From contig NZ_LMGU01000001.1 in assembly GCF_001427525.1 (NCBI RefSeq), positions 2,919,712 to 2,983,711 of the forward strand: 64,000 nucleotides of DNA. Reading direction: 5' to 3'. Position numbers and translations under genes: made by a program. The first letter of the stretch is position 1. Each line of letters opens with the position of its first letter. Below are positions 48,595 through 57,996 of the stretch, in pieces. Origin of the DNA: Microbacterium sp. Root61 (lineage in GTDB: Bacteria; Actinomycetota; Actinomycetes; Actinomycetales; Microbacteriaceae). Below the pieces are notes generated by a model. The model did not search any database, was not told the origin of the DNA, and saw nothing but the letters and a program-made list of their open reading frames with translations.

Positions 48595-50577
48595 ATGACC
48601 GATTCCCCCCGATCCGGTCTCGCGCTGGACGAGCTGAGCGTCGAGATCCGCCCGCAGGACGACCTGTTCCGCCATGTCAACGGACTGTGGCTCGAACGCA
48701 CGGAGATCCCGGAAGACAAGGCGCGCTGGGGTTCCTTCCATCTCATCGCCGAGCAGGCTGAGAAGGACGTCCGCACGATCATCGAGGAGTCCCCGGATGC
48801 CGAGCCCGGCACCGAGACCCGCAAGATCGGCGACCTGTACGCGAGCTTCATGGACACCGCGACGATCGACGAGCGCGGGGCATCCCCGCTGGCCGCGAAT
48901 CTCGCCGCCGTCGATGCGATCGACAGCATCCCCGCGCTGCTGCGCACGGTCGGCACGCTCGAGCGCGACGGCATCGGCGGACTCATCGACCTCTACGTCG
49001 AGCCCGACCCGGGCGACCCGACGCGGTACGTCCCGTTCCTGATCCAGAGCGGCATCTCGCTGCCGGATGAGAGCTACTACCGACTCGACAACTTCGCCGA
49101 CACACGTACCGCGTACCGTGCGCACGTCGAGCGGATCCTCGGGCTGGCCGGCATCGAGAATGTGACGGATGCCGCGGAGCGGATCCTCGCACTCGAGACC
49201 GAGCTGGCCACCCACCACTGGGACAACGTGCGCAGCCGCGACGCGATGGCCACCTACAACCTGAAGAGCTGGGACGAGACTGTCGCGCTCGCCGGCGTGG
49301 ATCTCGCGCCCTGGCTCGAGGGCATCGCGCCGCACCACCCGGACGTGTTCGGCGAGGTCGTCGTCTACCAGCCGAGCTTCCTCGAGGGTCTCGGAGCGCT
49401 GCTCACCCCGGAGCGCCTCGAAGACTGGAAGGCGTGGCTGCGGCTGAAGGTCGTCCACTCCGCCGCGGCGTTCCTCCCGGATGCCTTCGTCGAGGAGAAC
49501 TTCGGCTTCTACGGCACGCAGCTCACCGGCGTCCCGGTCAACCGCGAGCGGTGGAAGCGCGGCGTCGGACTGGTCGAGGCGGCGTTGGGCGAGGCCGTCG
49601 GTCGCGTCTACGTCGAGCGCCACTTCCCGGAGGCGGCCAAGGTCGCCATGGACGAGCTGGTCGCGAACCTCATCGAGGCGTACCGCCAGAGCATCCGCTC
49701 CCTGGAGTGGATGACGCCCGAGACCCGCGAGCGCGCGCTCGCCAAGCTCGACGCGTTCACCCCGAAGATCGGGTACCCGGTCAAGTGGAAGGACTACTCC
49801 ACGCTCGAGGTCGACGCATCCGATCTGGTCGGCAACGTCCGCCGCGCACACGTGCACGAGCACGATCGTCAGCTGGGCAAGGTCGGCCAGCCGATCGATC
49901 GCGACGAGTGGTTCATGACGCCGCAGACGGTCAACGCGTACTACAACCCGCTGATGAACGAGATCGTCTTCCCCGCCGCGATCCTGCAGTACCCGTTCTT
50001 CGATGCGGATCGGGATGCCGCGGCCAACTACGGCGGCATCGGTGCGGTCATCGGCCACGAGATCGGTCACGGCTTCGACGATCAGGGCAGCCGTTACGAC
50101 GGCGACGGATCGCTGCGCGACTGGTGGACCGACGACGACCGCGCTGCGTTCGAGGAGCGCACCAAGTCGCTCATCGAGCAGTACAACGCGTTGGTTCCGC
50201 GTGGTCTGCCCGAGGAGAACAAGGTCAACGGCGCGCTCACGATCGGCGAGAACATCGGCGACCTCGGTGGTCTCAGCATCGCGCTCAAGGCGTACGCGCT
50301 GTCGCTCGGCACCACGCCCGAGGGCGACCCGGTCGAGGCCCCGGTCATCGACGGTCTCACCGGCGTGCAGCGCCTGCTGCTCTCGTGGGGTCAGATCTGG
50401 CAGCAGAAGGGACGGGATGCCGAGACGATCCGTCTGCTGACGATCGATCCGCACTCGCCCAACGAGTTCCGCTGCAATCAGATCGTCCGCAACATCGACG
50501 CGTTCTACGAGGCATTCGAGGTCACCGAGACCGACGAGCTCTGGCTCGACGAGGATCAGCGCGTCACGATCTGGTGA
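48595..50577 (+). CDS. pepO: M13 (neprilysin/PepO) family zinc metallopeptidase
   Basis: Oligopeptidase of 660 residues. Zinc motif HEIGH begins at residue 488 (VIGHEIGHGFDDQG), the third ligand Glu is at about 552 in GENIGDLGG, and the substrate-binding NAYYNP motif precedes them. There is no signal peptide, so it is cytoplasmic, as are many actinobacterial PepO proteins. TATCCT lies 7 nt before ATG 48595 (leaderless), fixing the start within a long open frame. A strong hairpin covers its stop codon. Confidence 0.94.
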   Translation: MTDSPRSGLALDELSVEIRPQDDLFRHVNGLWLERTEIPEDKARWGSFHLIAEQAEKDVRTIIEESPDAEPGTETRKIGDLYASFMDTATIDERGASPLAANLAAVDAIDSIPALLRTVGTLERDGIGGLIDLYVEPDPGDPTRYVPFLIQSGISLPDESYYRLDNFADTRTAYRAHVERILGLAGIENVTDAAERILALETELATHHWDNVRSRDAMATYNLKSWDETVALAGVDLAPWLEGIAPHHPDVFGEVVVYQPSFLEGLGALLTPERLEDWKAWLRLKVVHSAAAFLPDAFVEENFGFYGTQLTGVPVNRERWKRGVGLVEAALGEAVGRVYVERHFPEAAKVAMDELVANLIEAYRQSIRSLEWMTPETRERALAKLDAFTPKIGYPVKWKDYSTLEVDASDLVGNVRRAHVHEHDRQLGKVGQPIDRDEWFMTPQTVNAYYNPLMNEIVFPAAILQYPFFDADRDAAANYGGIGAVIGHEIGHGFDDQGSRYDGDGSLRDWWTDDDRAAFEERTKSLIEQYNALVPRGLPEENKVNGALTIGENIGDLGGLSIALKAYALSLGTTPEGDPVEAPVIDGLTGVQRLLLSWGQIWQQKGRDAETIRLLTIDPHSPNEFRCNQIVRNIDAFYEAFEVTETDELWLDEDQRVTIW

Positions 50578-50615
50578 TCACGGCGGCGGGCAATGGGGCC
50601 AGCCGCGGTGATCAC
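50574..50615 (+). terminator. Hairpin overlapping the pepO stop codon
   Basis: GTGATCACGGCGG (50574-50586) pairs with CCGCGGTGATCAC (50603-50615), one mismatch. The TGA stop lies inside the left arm. No T run, so termination is inferred. Confidence 0.55.
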
Positions 50616-50751
50616 GCACGGCTCCTTGCGGTCTGCGCCGCATTGAGCTTCACTGAAAACTGAACACAAAGCCCCATCCGATGTACCCGCATGCGCCTCT
50701 GGGGGCGCCTGCACATCCTGTTCTCTCACTCCACCGGAAGGAACCCCGCTC

Positions 50752-51672
50752 GTGGGCATGCCCCCTGAGCCCAAACGGGACACTGAGTCGCTACGGGGGT
50801 CGCGACGCAGCAATAGAAGACTGCCGAGGCGGGCGGCGGTCGGTCGCCGATCGTTCGCATCGACGCTGAAAGCGCTCGATGAGCTCGCCGCGTCCGGCGC
50901 GCGCATCTCGGTCCGCATCAACGACCTGGATCGCGGCACGGCCGTGCTGTCGGGCGACGACTTCGTGACGCTGCCCATCGCCGGTCTGGGCATCGTGCCG
51001 CTGCTCATCGAGCTGGCCGCGGCGTTCGAGGACGGCACACTGGAGCCGCTGGAGATCATCGAGCGCGGCTCGGTCAAGCCGGTCTCGGTGGCGGGCGTAT
51101 GGCAGCACCTGAAGGCGCCGGCCCTGCCGCTGTGCGATCTCGCAGTGCTGACCGCGGCGTCGGGCGATGCCTTGGCCGCGAACGCGCTGCTGGCACGCGT
51201 CGGGCTGCCGGCGGTGCGTGCGCGCATCGAGCAGCTCGGGCTCGCACGGTCGGCGCTGCTGGATCGGGTGCGCGACGTGCGCGGTCCCGACGACGCACCG
51301 CACTTCGCACTGGGCTCCGCGCGCGAACTCGCCGAGGTGTTCGCCGCGCTGGTGAACTCGCAGGTCGTGTCGGCCGGGGTGAGCGCTCAGGTCGCGGAGT
51401 GGTTGAGCCTCAACCACGATCTGTCATTGGTCGCCTCCGCGACGGGGCTGGACCCGTTCGCGCACGAGAACGACGAGCACGGGCTGCTCTTCATCAACAA
51501 GACGGGTCGGGATGCCGGCATCCGCGTCGAGGCGGGCGTGCTCGCCGGTCCACGGGCAGGTGTCTCGTACGCCCTGATCGTCTGCTTCGACGACCTGTCG
51601 ATCACGCATCGGCTGCGCGCGCACGAGGCTTTCCGCATTCTCGGTACGGACTTGATGGAGTACGTCTTCTAG
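50752..51672 (+). CDS. Beta-lactamase-fold protein with degenerate catalytic motifs
   Basis: A 306-residue homologue of class A beta-lactamase/serine hydrolases. The fold markers are present, including K250-T251-G252 (FINKTGRDAG) and the helical LLxxVG region. The SxxK motif expected in PIASxGKxPLL reads PIAGLGIVPLL, so the nucleophilic Ser is Gly78 and the general-base Lys is Ile81. The SDN loop reads GDA (138-140). It is therefore probably a non-hydrolytic binding protein. No signal peptide. GTG 50752 follows AAGGA. It lies 264 bp upstream of the ABC/CoA operon on the same strand and could be its ligand-binding accessory. Confidence 0.72.
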   Translation: MGMPPEPKRDTESLRGSRRSNRRLPRRAAVGRRSFASTLKALDELAASGARISVRINDLDRGTAVLSGDDFVTLPIAGLGIVPLLIELAAAFEDGTLEPLEIIERGSVKPVSVAGVWQHLKAPALPLCDLAVLTAASGDALAANALLARVGLPAVRARIEQLGLARSALLDRVRDVRGPDDAPHFALGSARELAEVFAALVNSQVVSAGVSAQVAEWLSLNHDLSLVASATGLDPFAHENDEHGLLFINKTGRDAGIRVEAGVLAGPRAGVSYALIVCFDDLSITHRLRAHEAFRILGTDLMEYVF

Positions 51673-51936
51673 GCGGAGCGCGTCTTCGGGCGGGGCGTTC
51701 GCTCGATCGCTGCGCACCACGTGCATGCCACGGACCCCGTCACCTGCTGAGTCTCGCCCGCAGCGGACCGCGTCAGCAGCGCCTCGAGGCGCCTCTGCCC
51801 TCGGGGCCCGCGCTCTCGAGCATTGTCGAGGGCGAGCGCGATCCGCGAATCGTTGAACTTCACAAATATCAATCTTTATGATATTCCTTGAGTGTCCTAC
51901 ACCGGACCCTGACCCTCACAACGATGTGGAGAAGCC
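51673..51936 (+). promoter_or_regulatory. 264-bp intergenic region upstream of the ABC/CoA operon
   Basis: No gene. It is GC-rich for its first 170 bp, then an AT-rich patch holds TTGAAC (51853-51858), 18 nt, and TATGAT (51877-51882) as the probable promoter. A perfect repeat AATATCA-N7-TGATATT (51865-51885) overlaps the -10. This looks like the repressor-controlled start of the whole operon. Confidence 0.6.
51865..51885. promoter_or_regulatory. Operator-like inverted repeat AATATCA-N7-TGATATT
   Basis: Perfect 7-bp arms over the predicted -10 of the ABC/CoA operon. The cognate regulator is unknown; the MarR gene at 60460 is a candidate by proximity only. Confidence 0.6.
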
Positions 51937-52836
51937 ATGCGTGCAAAGATCGCTCTCGTCTCGATGGTGGCCGCTGCGCTCGCCCTCACCGGATGCGCCG
52001 CATCCGCCGGCGAAGCCGAGCCCACCGAGAGCGCCCCCGTCGGCGCAGATGCACCGTTCTATGACCTCCTGCCCGACGAGATCAAAGAGGCGGGGGTCAT
52101 CACCATGGCCGGCGACACCCACCCGCCCTACCGCACGATCGAAGCGGACGGCTCCTTCACGGGTATCGACCCCGACCTGCAGGCGGCGTTGTCCGCCCAG
52201 CTGGGAGTGCCTTTCGAGATCGTCACCTCGTCCGGCCTCGATGCGATGCTCACGGGTATGCTCTCCGGTCGCTACGACGGATTCAACGGCCCGGTCCGCG
52301 CGACGGCCGAGCGCGAGGCCCAATTCGATGCCATCGTCTGGATGACCACGCGCACGAGCTACGTGTACACGGTCGACCGCGAAGACGACTTCCCCGACAG
52401 CGAGGCCGTCTGCGGCAAGCGCGTCGCCGGTGTCGTGGGCTCGGTCACCGAGACGCAGCTCCAGCGCCTGAACGAGTGGTGCGTCGCCGAGGGCCTGGAT
52501 CCCGCCGAGTTCATCGGGCTGGAAGACACCAACTCCACGATCCTCGCGCTCAACTCCGGCCGCGCGGACCTCGTCGGCACGACGCAGGCCTCGGCCATCG
52601 ACCTCATCGCTTCCAAGCCCGGTGAATACGGCTACGTGATGCAGACGGATGAGCAGGGCGCCGGCGTCGACAAGCTCGCCATGTTCCTCCCCAAGGGCAA
52701 TGGGCTGGCCGAGCCGATGCTGGCCGCCTTCGAGGCGATCTTCGCCGACGGGCAGTACACGAAGATCATGGCCGAGTACGGCATCTCGGAGGCCGAGGTC
52801 GACAAGCCCGTGCTCAACCCGAACACCGCCCCCTGA
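51937..52836 (+). CDS. ABC transporter substrate-binding lipoprotein (polar amino acid type)
   Basis: Periplasmic-type binding protein of 299 residues, family SBP_bac_3. Lipobox LALTGC with Cys20 anchors it to the membrane. The ligand domain begins near residue 50 (GVITMAGDTHPPYRTIEADG) with the family FTGIDPDLQAALS motif. A Cys pair (AVCGKR and EWCVAE) may form a disulfide. GGAG precedes ATG 51937. First gene of the import module; ligand probably a small amphoteric or carboxylated compound. Confidence 0.92.
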   Translation: MRAKIALVSMVAAALALTGCAASAGEAEPTESAPVGADAPFYDLLPDEIKEAGVITMAGDTHPPYRTIEADGSFTGIDPDLQAALSAQLGVPFEIVTSSGLDAMLTGMLSGRYDGFNGPVRATAEREAQFDAIVWMTTRTSYVYTVDREDDFPDSEAVCGKRVAGVVGSVTETQLQRLNEWCVAEGLDPAEFIGLEDTNSTILALNSGRADLVGTTQASAIDLIASKPGEYGYVMQTDEQGAGVDKLAMFLPKGNGLAEPMLAAFEAIFADGQYTKIMAEYGISEAEVDKPVLNPNTAP

Positions 52837-52867
52837 TCGACGACCGCTGACAAAAGAGGAGCACGCC

Positions 52868-53779
52868 GTGACCACCCCGATCATCACATCGCCGAAAGCG
52901 GGCCTTGTGGATGTCGCCGACGCCCGCCCCCGTTTCCGACCGTGGCGGTGGGTGGTCGGTGTGCTCCTTGCGCTGGTCGTCGTCCAGCTCGCGATCTTCT
53001 TCATCACGAATCCGCGCTTCGAGTGGGATGTCGTGGCGGAGTACCTGTTTCACCCGAGCGTGCTGCTCGGCTTGATGATGTCGCTGGTGTTGACCGCGGT
53101 CGGCATGATCCTGGGGTCGCTCCTCGGAACGGCGCTGGCCGCCGGCCAACTGTCGGACTTCGCCCCCGTGCGTTGGGCATGCATCGCGTTCGTCGGGGTC
53201 TTCCGCGGCGTCCCGCCCCTCGTACAGCTGATCTTCTGGTACAACCTCGCCTACGTGCTCCCCAAGATCGCTGTCGGGGTCCCGTTCGGACCGGAGCTGT
53301 TCGCCTGGAACACGAACGACGTCATCACCCCACTGACCGCGGCGATCATCGGGCTGTCCCTGCACGAGTCGGCCTACATGGCCGAGATCATCCGCGCCGG
53401 GATCACCTCGGTCGACCAGGGCCAACGCGATGCCGGCAAGGCCATGGGCTTCTCGCCCTGGCACACCTTCAGCCGGGTCATCCTGCCCCAGGCCATGCGG
53501 GTCATCATCCCACCGACCGGCTCCCAGGTGATCGGGCTGCTCAAGGGCACGTCACTGGTCAGCGTGATCGCCATGGGTGATCTGCTGCATTCGGTGCAGG
53601 TGATCTACAACCGCACCTACGAGGTGGTGCCGATGCTGATCGTCGCCGTGATCTGGTACCTCGTCGTCGTCACCCTTCTGACGCTCGTGCAGCGTCGGGT
53701 CGAAAGTCACTTCAGCCGGGGTCTCTCACGCGACACCCGCACCCGCAGAACCGTGCAGCGACTGGAGGTCGCGGAATGA
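52868..53779 (+). CDS. ABC transporter permease (polar amino acid type)
   Basis: Inner-membrane permease of 303 residues, about six helices. The HEXXH-type N-terminal signature of HisM/GlnP proteins is replaced by a single extra N-terminal helix (about 28-48). The ATPase-contacting EAA loop reads DAGKAMGFSPWHTFSRVILP. AGAGGAG lies 7 nt before GTG 52868. Its stop overlaps the ATPase start (ATGA). One permease gene implies a homodimer. Confidence 0.9.
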   Translation: MTTPIITSPKAGLVDVADARPRFRPWRWVVGVLLALVVVQLAIFFITNPRFEWDVVAEYLFHPSVLLGLMMSLVLTAVGMILGSLLGTALAAGQLSDFAPVRWACIAFVGVFRGVPPLVQLIFWYNLAYVLPKIAVGVPFGPELFAWNTNDVITPLTAAIIGLSLHESAYMAEIIRAGITSVDQGQRDAGKAMGFSPWHTFSRVILPQAMRVIIPPTGSQVIGLLKGTSLVSVIAMGDLLHSVQVIYNRTYEVVPMLIVAVIWYLVVVTLLTLVQRRVESHFSRGLSRDTRTRRTVQRLEVAE

Positions 53780-54576
53780 GTATCTATAAGACCGCCATCC
53801 CCGTACTGGACGTCGTCGGGCTGAAGAAGTACTTCGGCGATCAGGCGGCCCTCGACGGTATCGACTTCCGCGTCGAGGACTCCGAAGTCGTCGCGATCCT
53901 CGGACCCTCGGGGTCGGGCAAGTCCACCCTCGTGCGATGCATCGATCAGCTCGAGTCGATCGACGGCGGCGCCATGTATCTCGATGGCGAACTGCTCGGC
54001 TACGAGCGGCATGATGGCCACATTCGCCCCCTCCGTGACGTCGACATCCAACGGCAGCGTCGACGGATGGGCATGGTGTTCCAGCAGTTCAACCTGTTCC
54101 CGCACTGGACCGTGTTGCGCAACGTCACCGAGGCGCCGATCGCCGTCCACGGGATGACGCCGACCGAGGCGAAGAAGCGCGCCCTCGAACTGCTCGATCG
54201 GGTGGGTCTTGCCGACAAGGCGCAGGCGCATCCCCGTCAGCTCTCCGGTGGGCAGCAGCAGCGCGTCGCGATCGCGCGCGCCGTCGCCGCGAATCCGCGC
54301 GTGCTGCTGTTCGACGAGCCGACCAGCTCGCTCGATCCCGAGCTGGTGGACGAGGTGCTGCACGTGATGAAGGACCTCGCCACGACGGGCATGACCATGG
54401 TCGTCGTCACGCACGAGCTCGACTTCGCGCGCGGCGTCGCGGATCGGTGCGTCTTCATGGCGGAAGGAAAGGTCATTGAGGATCGTCCCGCGGCGGAGTT
54501 CTTCGATTCGCCGCGGTCGACCCGGCTGCAGGCATTCCTGACCCGTTCGTCGAGGTCGGGGACTCCGGCGCCGTGA
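53776..54576 (+). CDS. ABC transporter ATP-binding protein (GlnQ/HisP-like)
   Basis: ATPase of 266 residues: Walker A GPSGSGKST (about 43-51), Q-loop FQQFNLFPH, signature LSGGQQQR, Walker B VLLFDEPTSSLDP, and H-loop VTHEL. An insertion of about ten residues before the Q-loop (YERHDGHIRPLRD) is longer than in GlnQ. Start and stop both overlap neighbours (ATGA and GTGA), so it is coupled to both the permease and the CapA-like gene. Confidence 0.93.
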   Translation: MSIYKTAIPVLDVVGLKKYFGDQAALDGIDFRVEDSEVVAILGPSGSGKSTLVRCIDQLESIDGGAMYLDGELLGYERHDGHIRPLRDVDIQRQRRRMGMVFQQFNLFPHWTVLRNVTEAPIAVHGMTPTEAKKRALELLDRVGLADKAQAHPRQLSGGQQQRVAIARAVAANPRVLLFDEPTSSLDPELVDEVLHVMKDLATTGMTMVVVTHELDFARGVADRCVFMAEGKVIEDRPAAEFFDSPRSTRLQAFLTRSSRSGTPAP

Positions 54577-55706
54577 TCACTCTGCTCGCGACCGGCGACC
54601 TCGTTCTCGAGACGCCGGATGCCACTGCTTTGCTTTCTGCCGCCGCATCGGCCCTCGCCGGGGGCGATGTCTTGATCGGCCACCTCGAGGTTCCCCATGT
54701 CGAGACGGCTCGCATACTGACGACCGATGTGCCGGCACTTCCCGCTCCTCCGAGCGCTCTCGATGCGGTCGCCGCCGCAGGATTCGATGTGCTGACACTG
54801 GCCGGAAACCACATCTACGACTTCGGTCCGGAGGGTATCGAGGAGACCCAGCGTCACTGCGCCGATCGCGGGATGCTCACGGCCGGCGCGGGCGTCGATC
54901 TCGACGCCGCACTGGCTCCGGCCGTCGTTGCGCGAGGAGAACGTCCGGTCGCGGTGCTGAGCATCAACTGCGTCGGTCCGCGTGAGTCGTGGGCGACGTC
55001 ATTGAAGCCCGGTGCCGCCTACATCGACGTCATCACGCACTATGAGCCTCGGGGAGCGAACCCGGGGGGTCCGCCCCGGATCTTCACCTTCGCCGAGCCC
55101 CGCTCGATGGCGCGGGCGCTCGATGCTGTGCGGGAGACCGCCGCCACGGGGGCGGTCGTGGTCGTGTCATTGCACAAGGGTCTCGTGCACGTGCCGGTCG
55201 AGATCGCCGACTACGAAGGCGAGATCGCGCATGCCGTCATCGATGCCGGAGCGCACGTCGTGATCGGGCATCACGCCCACATCATGAAGGGCGTCGAGGT
55301 CTACCGTGACCGTCCGATCTTCCACGGGCTGGGCAACTTCGCCACCGTCACCCGCGCACTCTCCGCGAAACCCGGCGACGCGGTCGAACGCGCCGCGTGG
55401 GCACGAGAGCGGGTGCGGCTGTTCGGGTTCGTCCCCGACCCGCAGATGCCGGACTACCCGTTCCATCCCGAGAGCCGGCATACCGCGATCGCCCGCGTGG
55501 ACATCTCGGAGGAAGGGACGGTGACGGCGTCCCTGCTCCCGTGCGAGATCGACCAGACGGCCCGCCCTGTGCCCACCGGCGCGACCGATCGCGGCGAGGC
55601 CGTGGCCCAGTACATCCGTCGGATCACCGCTGAAGCGGGATTCGACACCGAATTCGAATGGCAAGGCGACCGCCTGGCGGTCGCGAGGAAAGGAGCGGCG
55701 TCGTGA
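54573..55706 (+). CDS. CapA-like metallophosphatase family protein
   Basis: A 377-residue member of the CapA/PgsA family (calcineurin-like fold), known from poly-gamma-glutamate and exopolysaccharide clusters. Metal motifs: GD near residue 8, GHLE where GNLE is usual, LAGNHIYDFG, SLHKG where HWG is usual, and GHHAH. There is no membrane anchor or signal, so it is probably cytoplasmic, unlike CapA itself. GTG 54573 overlaps the ATPase stop and its own stop overlaps the CoA-transferase start (GTGA). It may hydrolyse a phospho- or CoA-derived intermediate; role unknown. Confidence 0.85.
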   Translation: MITLLATGDLVLETPDATALLSAAASALAGGDVLIGHLEVPHVETARILTTDVPALPAPPSALDAVAAAGFDVLTLAGNHIYDFGPEGIEETQRHCADRGMLTAGAGVDLDAALAPAVVARGERPVAVLSINCVGPRESWATSLKPGAAYIDVITHYEPRGANPGGPPRIFTFAEPRSMARALDAVRETAATGAVVVVSLHKGLVHVPVEIADYEGEIAHAVIDAGAHVVIGHHAHIMKGVEVYRDRPIFHGLGNFATVTRALSAKPGDAVERAAWARERVRLFGFVPDPQMPDYPFHPESRHTAIARVDISEEGTVTASLLPCEIDQTARPVPTGATDRGEAVAQYIRRITAEAGFDTEFEWQGDRLAVARKGAAS

Positions 55707-56947
55707 GCGAAGCAAGGGGACCCCTGGAGGGTAAGACGGTGCTCGACCTGACCACGGCGTTGGCGGGTCCGTATGCCACGTTGCTGCTGGCCGGTCTCGG
55801 GGCGCGGGTGATCAAGATCGAGAACCCGGCGCTGGGCGGAGACTCCTCGCGCAACAACTCGCCGTACGTCACCGCAGACGGGCTCAGCATGCAGCGCACG
55901 TCGTCGCGGGACATGTCGGTCTCGATGATGGTGCGCGGCCGCAACAAGGAGAGCATCACACTCAACCTGAAGCACGCCCGCAGTCGCGAGCTCTTCCTCG
56001 ACCTCGCACGCGAGGCGGACATCATCGTGGAGAACTACAGCGCCGGGGTGACCGCTCGGCTCGGGATCGACTACGCCGCCGTCCGCGAGGTGAACCCCCG
56101 CGTGGTGTACACCTCCATCAGCGGGTTCGGCGCCCAGGGAGTGCCCGGCGACGGCAAGGCCATGGACACGATCATCCAGGCTCTCAGCGGAGTCATGATG
56201 ACGGCCGGCGAGCCGGGGGATGCCCCGGTGCGCTTCGGGCTACCCGTGGGGGACCTCGTCGCGCCTCTGTTCGCCGTGATCGGAACGCTGTCCGCCGTGA
56301 TCCACGCCAACGCCACGGGCGAGGGCCAGCACGTCGACGTCTCGATGCTCGGCAGCCTGACCTCCCTCGTCGCCTGCGAACCGTTCGACGCACTCGAGTC
56401 GGTCGGGATCCCGCTGCGCACCGGCGCGGTCGTCCCGCGACTCGCGCCGTTCGGCACCTTCCGCGCGGTCGACGGTTGGTTCGCGATCTGCGCACCGACG
56501 GACGCCTTCTCCGGAGGACTGCTGCGCGCGCTCGGACGGGAGGACCTCGTCGATGATCCGCGGTACTCCACCAGGGACGCGCGGGTGAGGAATGCCGACG
56601 AGCTGCACGGGCGGATCCAGGAGTGGGCGGCACGCAAGCCGTTGACCGAGATCCTCGCGGCCATGAGCGGCAACGGCGTACCGGCGGCGCCGGTGCGCGA
56701 CACCGCCGAGGCCGTGCGCGACGAACTGGTCCTCGCGCGCAAGGAGGTGGTGCCCCTCATCCACCCTGACTTCGGCTTCGTCGAGGGGCTGTACGGCAGC
56801 GGCCTCCCGGTGACGTTCTCGCGCAGTCGCACGGATCTGTCGCGGCCCGCCCCGGGACTCGGTGAGCAGACCGAGCACGTGCTCACCGACATGCTCGGCC
56901 TCGACGAGGCGACCATCGCGGAGCTCCGTAGCGAAGGGGTGTTGTGA
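55703..56947 (+). CDS. Class III (CaiB/BaiF) CoA-transferase
   Basis: CoA-transferase of 414 residues moving CoA between carboxylic acids, as in carnitine, formate/oxalate or phenyllactate pathways. N-terminal TVLDLTTALAGPYATLLLAG, and catalytic Asp155 in KAMDTIIQALSG, the formyl-CoA-transferase nucleophile position. GTG 55703 is chosen because it overlaps the CapA stop (GTGA) and has AAAGGAG upstream. It probably activates the imported acid for the two following dehydratase-like subunits, as FldA does for FldBC. Confidence 0.92.
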   Translation: MSEARGPLEGKTVLDLTTALAGPYATLLLAGLGARVIKIENPALGGDSSRNNSPYVTADGLSMQRTSSRDMSVSMMVRGRNKESITLNLKHARSRELFLDLAREADIIVENYSAGVTARLGIDYAAVREVNPRVVYTSISGFGAQGVPGDGKAMDTIIQALSGVMMTAGEPGDAPVRFGLPVGDLVAPLFAVIGTLSAVIHANATGEGQHVDVSMLGSLTSLVACEPFDALESVGIPLRTGAVVPRLAPFGTFRAVDGWFAICAPTDAFSGGLLRALGREDLVDDPRYSTRDARVRNADELHGRIQEWAARKPLTEILAAMSGNGVPAAPVRDTAEAVRDELVLARKEVVPLIHPDFGFVEGLYGSGLPVTFSRSRTDLSRPAPGLGEQTEHVLTDMLGLDEATIAELRSEGVL

Positions 56948-57996
56948 CGCCCGCCCCGATCGTCGGGGTCATCGGCAACGACGTTCCCCGACAGATCGTT
57001 TCTGCGGCGGGTGCCGTGGCTCGGCGGCTCACCGGAACGTGGTCGGGTGCCGTCGCCCCCGAGGCCGCCGATCACCTCGGCGCCGTCGATCTGCCTGCCG
57101 CCCGCATCCTGACCGAACTGTTGACTCCGGGAGCGCCCGCGTTGGACGCGATCGTGGTGTGCAACGATTCCCAGGCGCACCTGCGGCTCTTCTACGTCCT
57201 GCGGATGCTGCGCGACCGCGGTCTTCCGCCCGTCCACCTCCTGGACGTTCCGCGGCAGGAGAGCGTGGCGACGCGTCGATTTGCGCGCGCGCAGCTGCAT
57301 CGACTGCTCGCGTTCTGCGTCGAGACCACGGGGACGACGCCGGATGCCGCGGCCTGGCGCCGCGCGCGCGACGAGGAACGTGCGGTCGGCGAGGCGCTTG
57401 AGCGTCTCCGCCGTAGGCGACACGCCCATCCTGCGCAGGTTCCCGGCACCGCGGCACTGGCAGCGACCCTCGCCGCAGCCAGCCTTCCCTGGTCGGAGGC
57501 CGTCGAGACGCTCGACGGCGCGCACGGCGCCACCGATGCGAGTTTCCTGCGCGTGCACGTGACAGGGAGCAGTCACCCTGATCCCACGGTCTACGCGGCG
57601 TTGGAGGAGCGGGGCATCACCATCGTCGGCGAGGATCACGACACGGGCGAGCTGTCGTGGATCGGGGTCGCGGCCGATGGGGACGATGCGGCCGCCGTGT
57701 GCGACGAGCTTGTCGACGCGCACTTCGTGCGTGCGACAGGCTCGGCCGTGGCGACCATCGCACAACGCGCCTCGACGTGTCGCGCACTCGCGGCGGCCGC
57801 GGGGGCGCACGCCGCACTCGCGTGGGTGCGCTCGGCGGACGAGGCCCCGCTATGGGATCTCGCCGCGTGCGCGGACGCCCTTGCCGACGACGGTGTCCCC
57901 ATGGTCCGTCGGGTCGGGATCGACCCCACCAACCTCGAGACGGCGATCGCCGGCGCGGTTCAGGAATTGCGGAGTTCAGGAGAGGCGCAGAGATGA
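56944..57996 (+). CDS. 2-hydroxyacyl-CoA dehydratase / benzoyl-CoA reductase-like subunit, cluster ligands incomplete
   Basis: A 350-residue protein with the HgdB/BcrC/FldC-type fold. Cys73 (IVVCNDSQAHLRLFYVLR) matches the first FeS-ligand segment and the following LPPVHLLDVPR is typical. The ITIVGEDHDTGELSW strand matches the second half. The usual third-ligand motif (K/R-x-C-D-P) appears as RSADEAP, with no Cys. Coupled to the CoA-transferase and to the next subunit by 4-bp overlaps. A canonical radical [4Fe-4S] dehydratase seems unlikely; other CoA-thioester chemistry is possible. Confidence 0.75.
   Translation: MTPAPIVGVIGNDVPRQIVSAAGAVARRLTGTWSGAVAPEAADHLGAVDLPAARILTELLTPGAPALDAIVVCNDSQAHLRLFYVLRMLRDRGLPPVHLLDVPRQESVATRRFARAQLHRLLAFCVETTGTTPDAAAWRRARDEERAVGEALERLRRRRHAHPAQVPGTAALAATLAAASLPWSEAVETLDGAHGATDASFLRVHVTGSSHPDPTVYAALEERGITIVGEDHDTGELSWIGVAADGDDAAAVCDELVDAHFVRATGSAVATIAQRASTCRALAAAAGAHAALAWVRSADEAPLWDLAACADALADDGVPMVRRVGIDPTNLETAIAGAVQELRSSGEAQR

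Noticed and set aside
51673..51860. Possible small gene in the gap before the ABC operon
   Set aside because: No frame with a ribosome site or leaderless -10 and sensible composition; best read as untranslated and promoter sequence.
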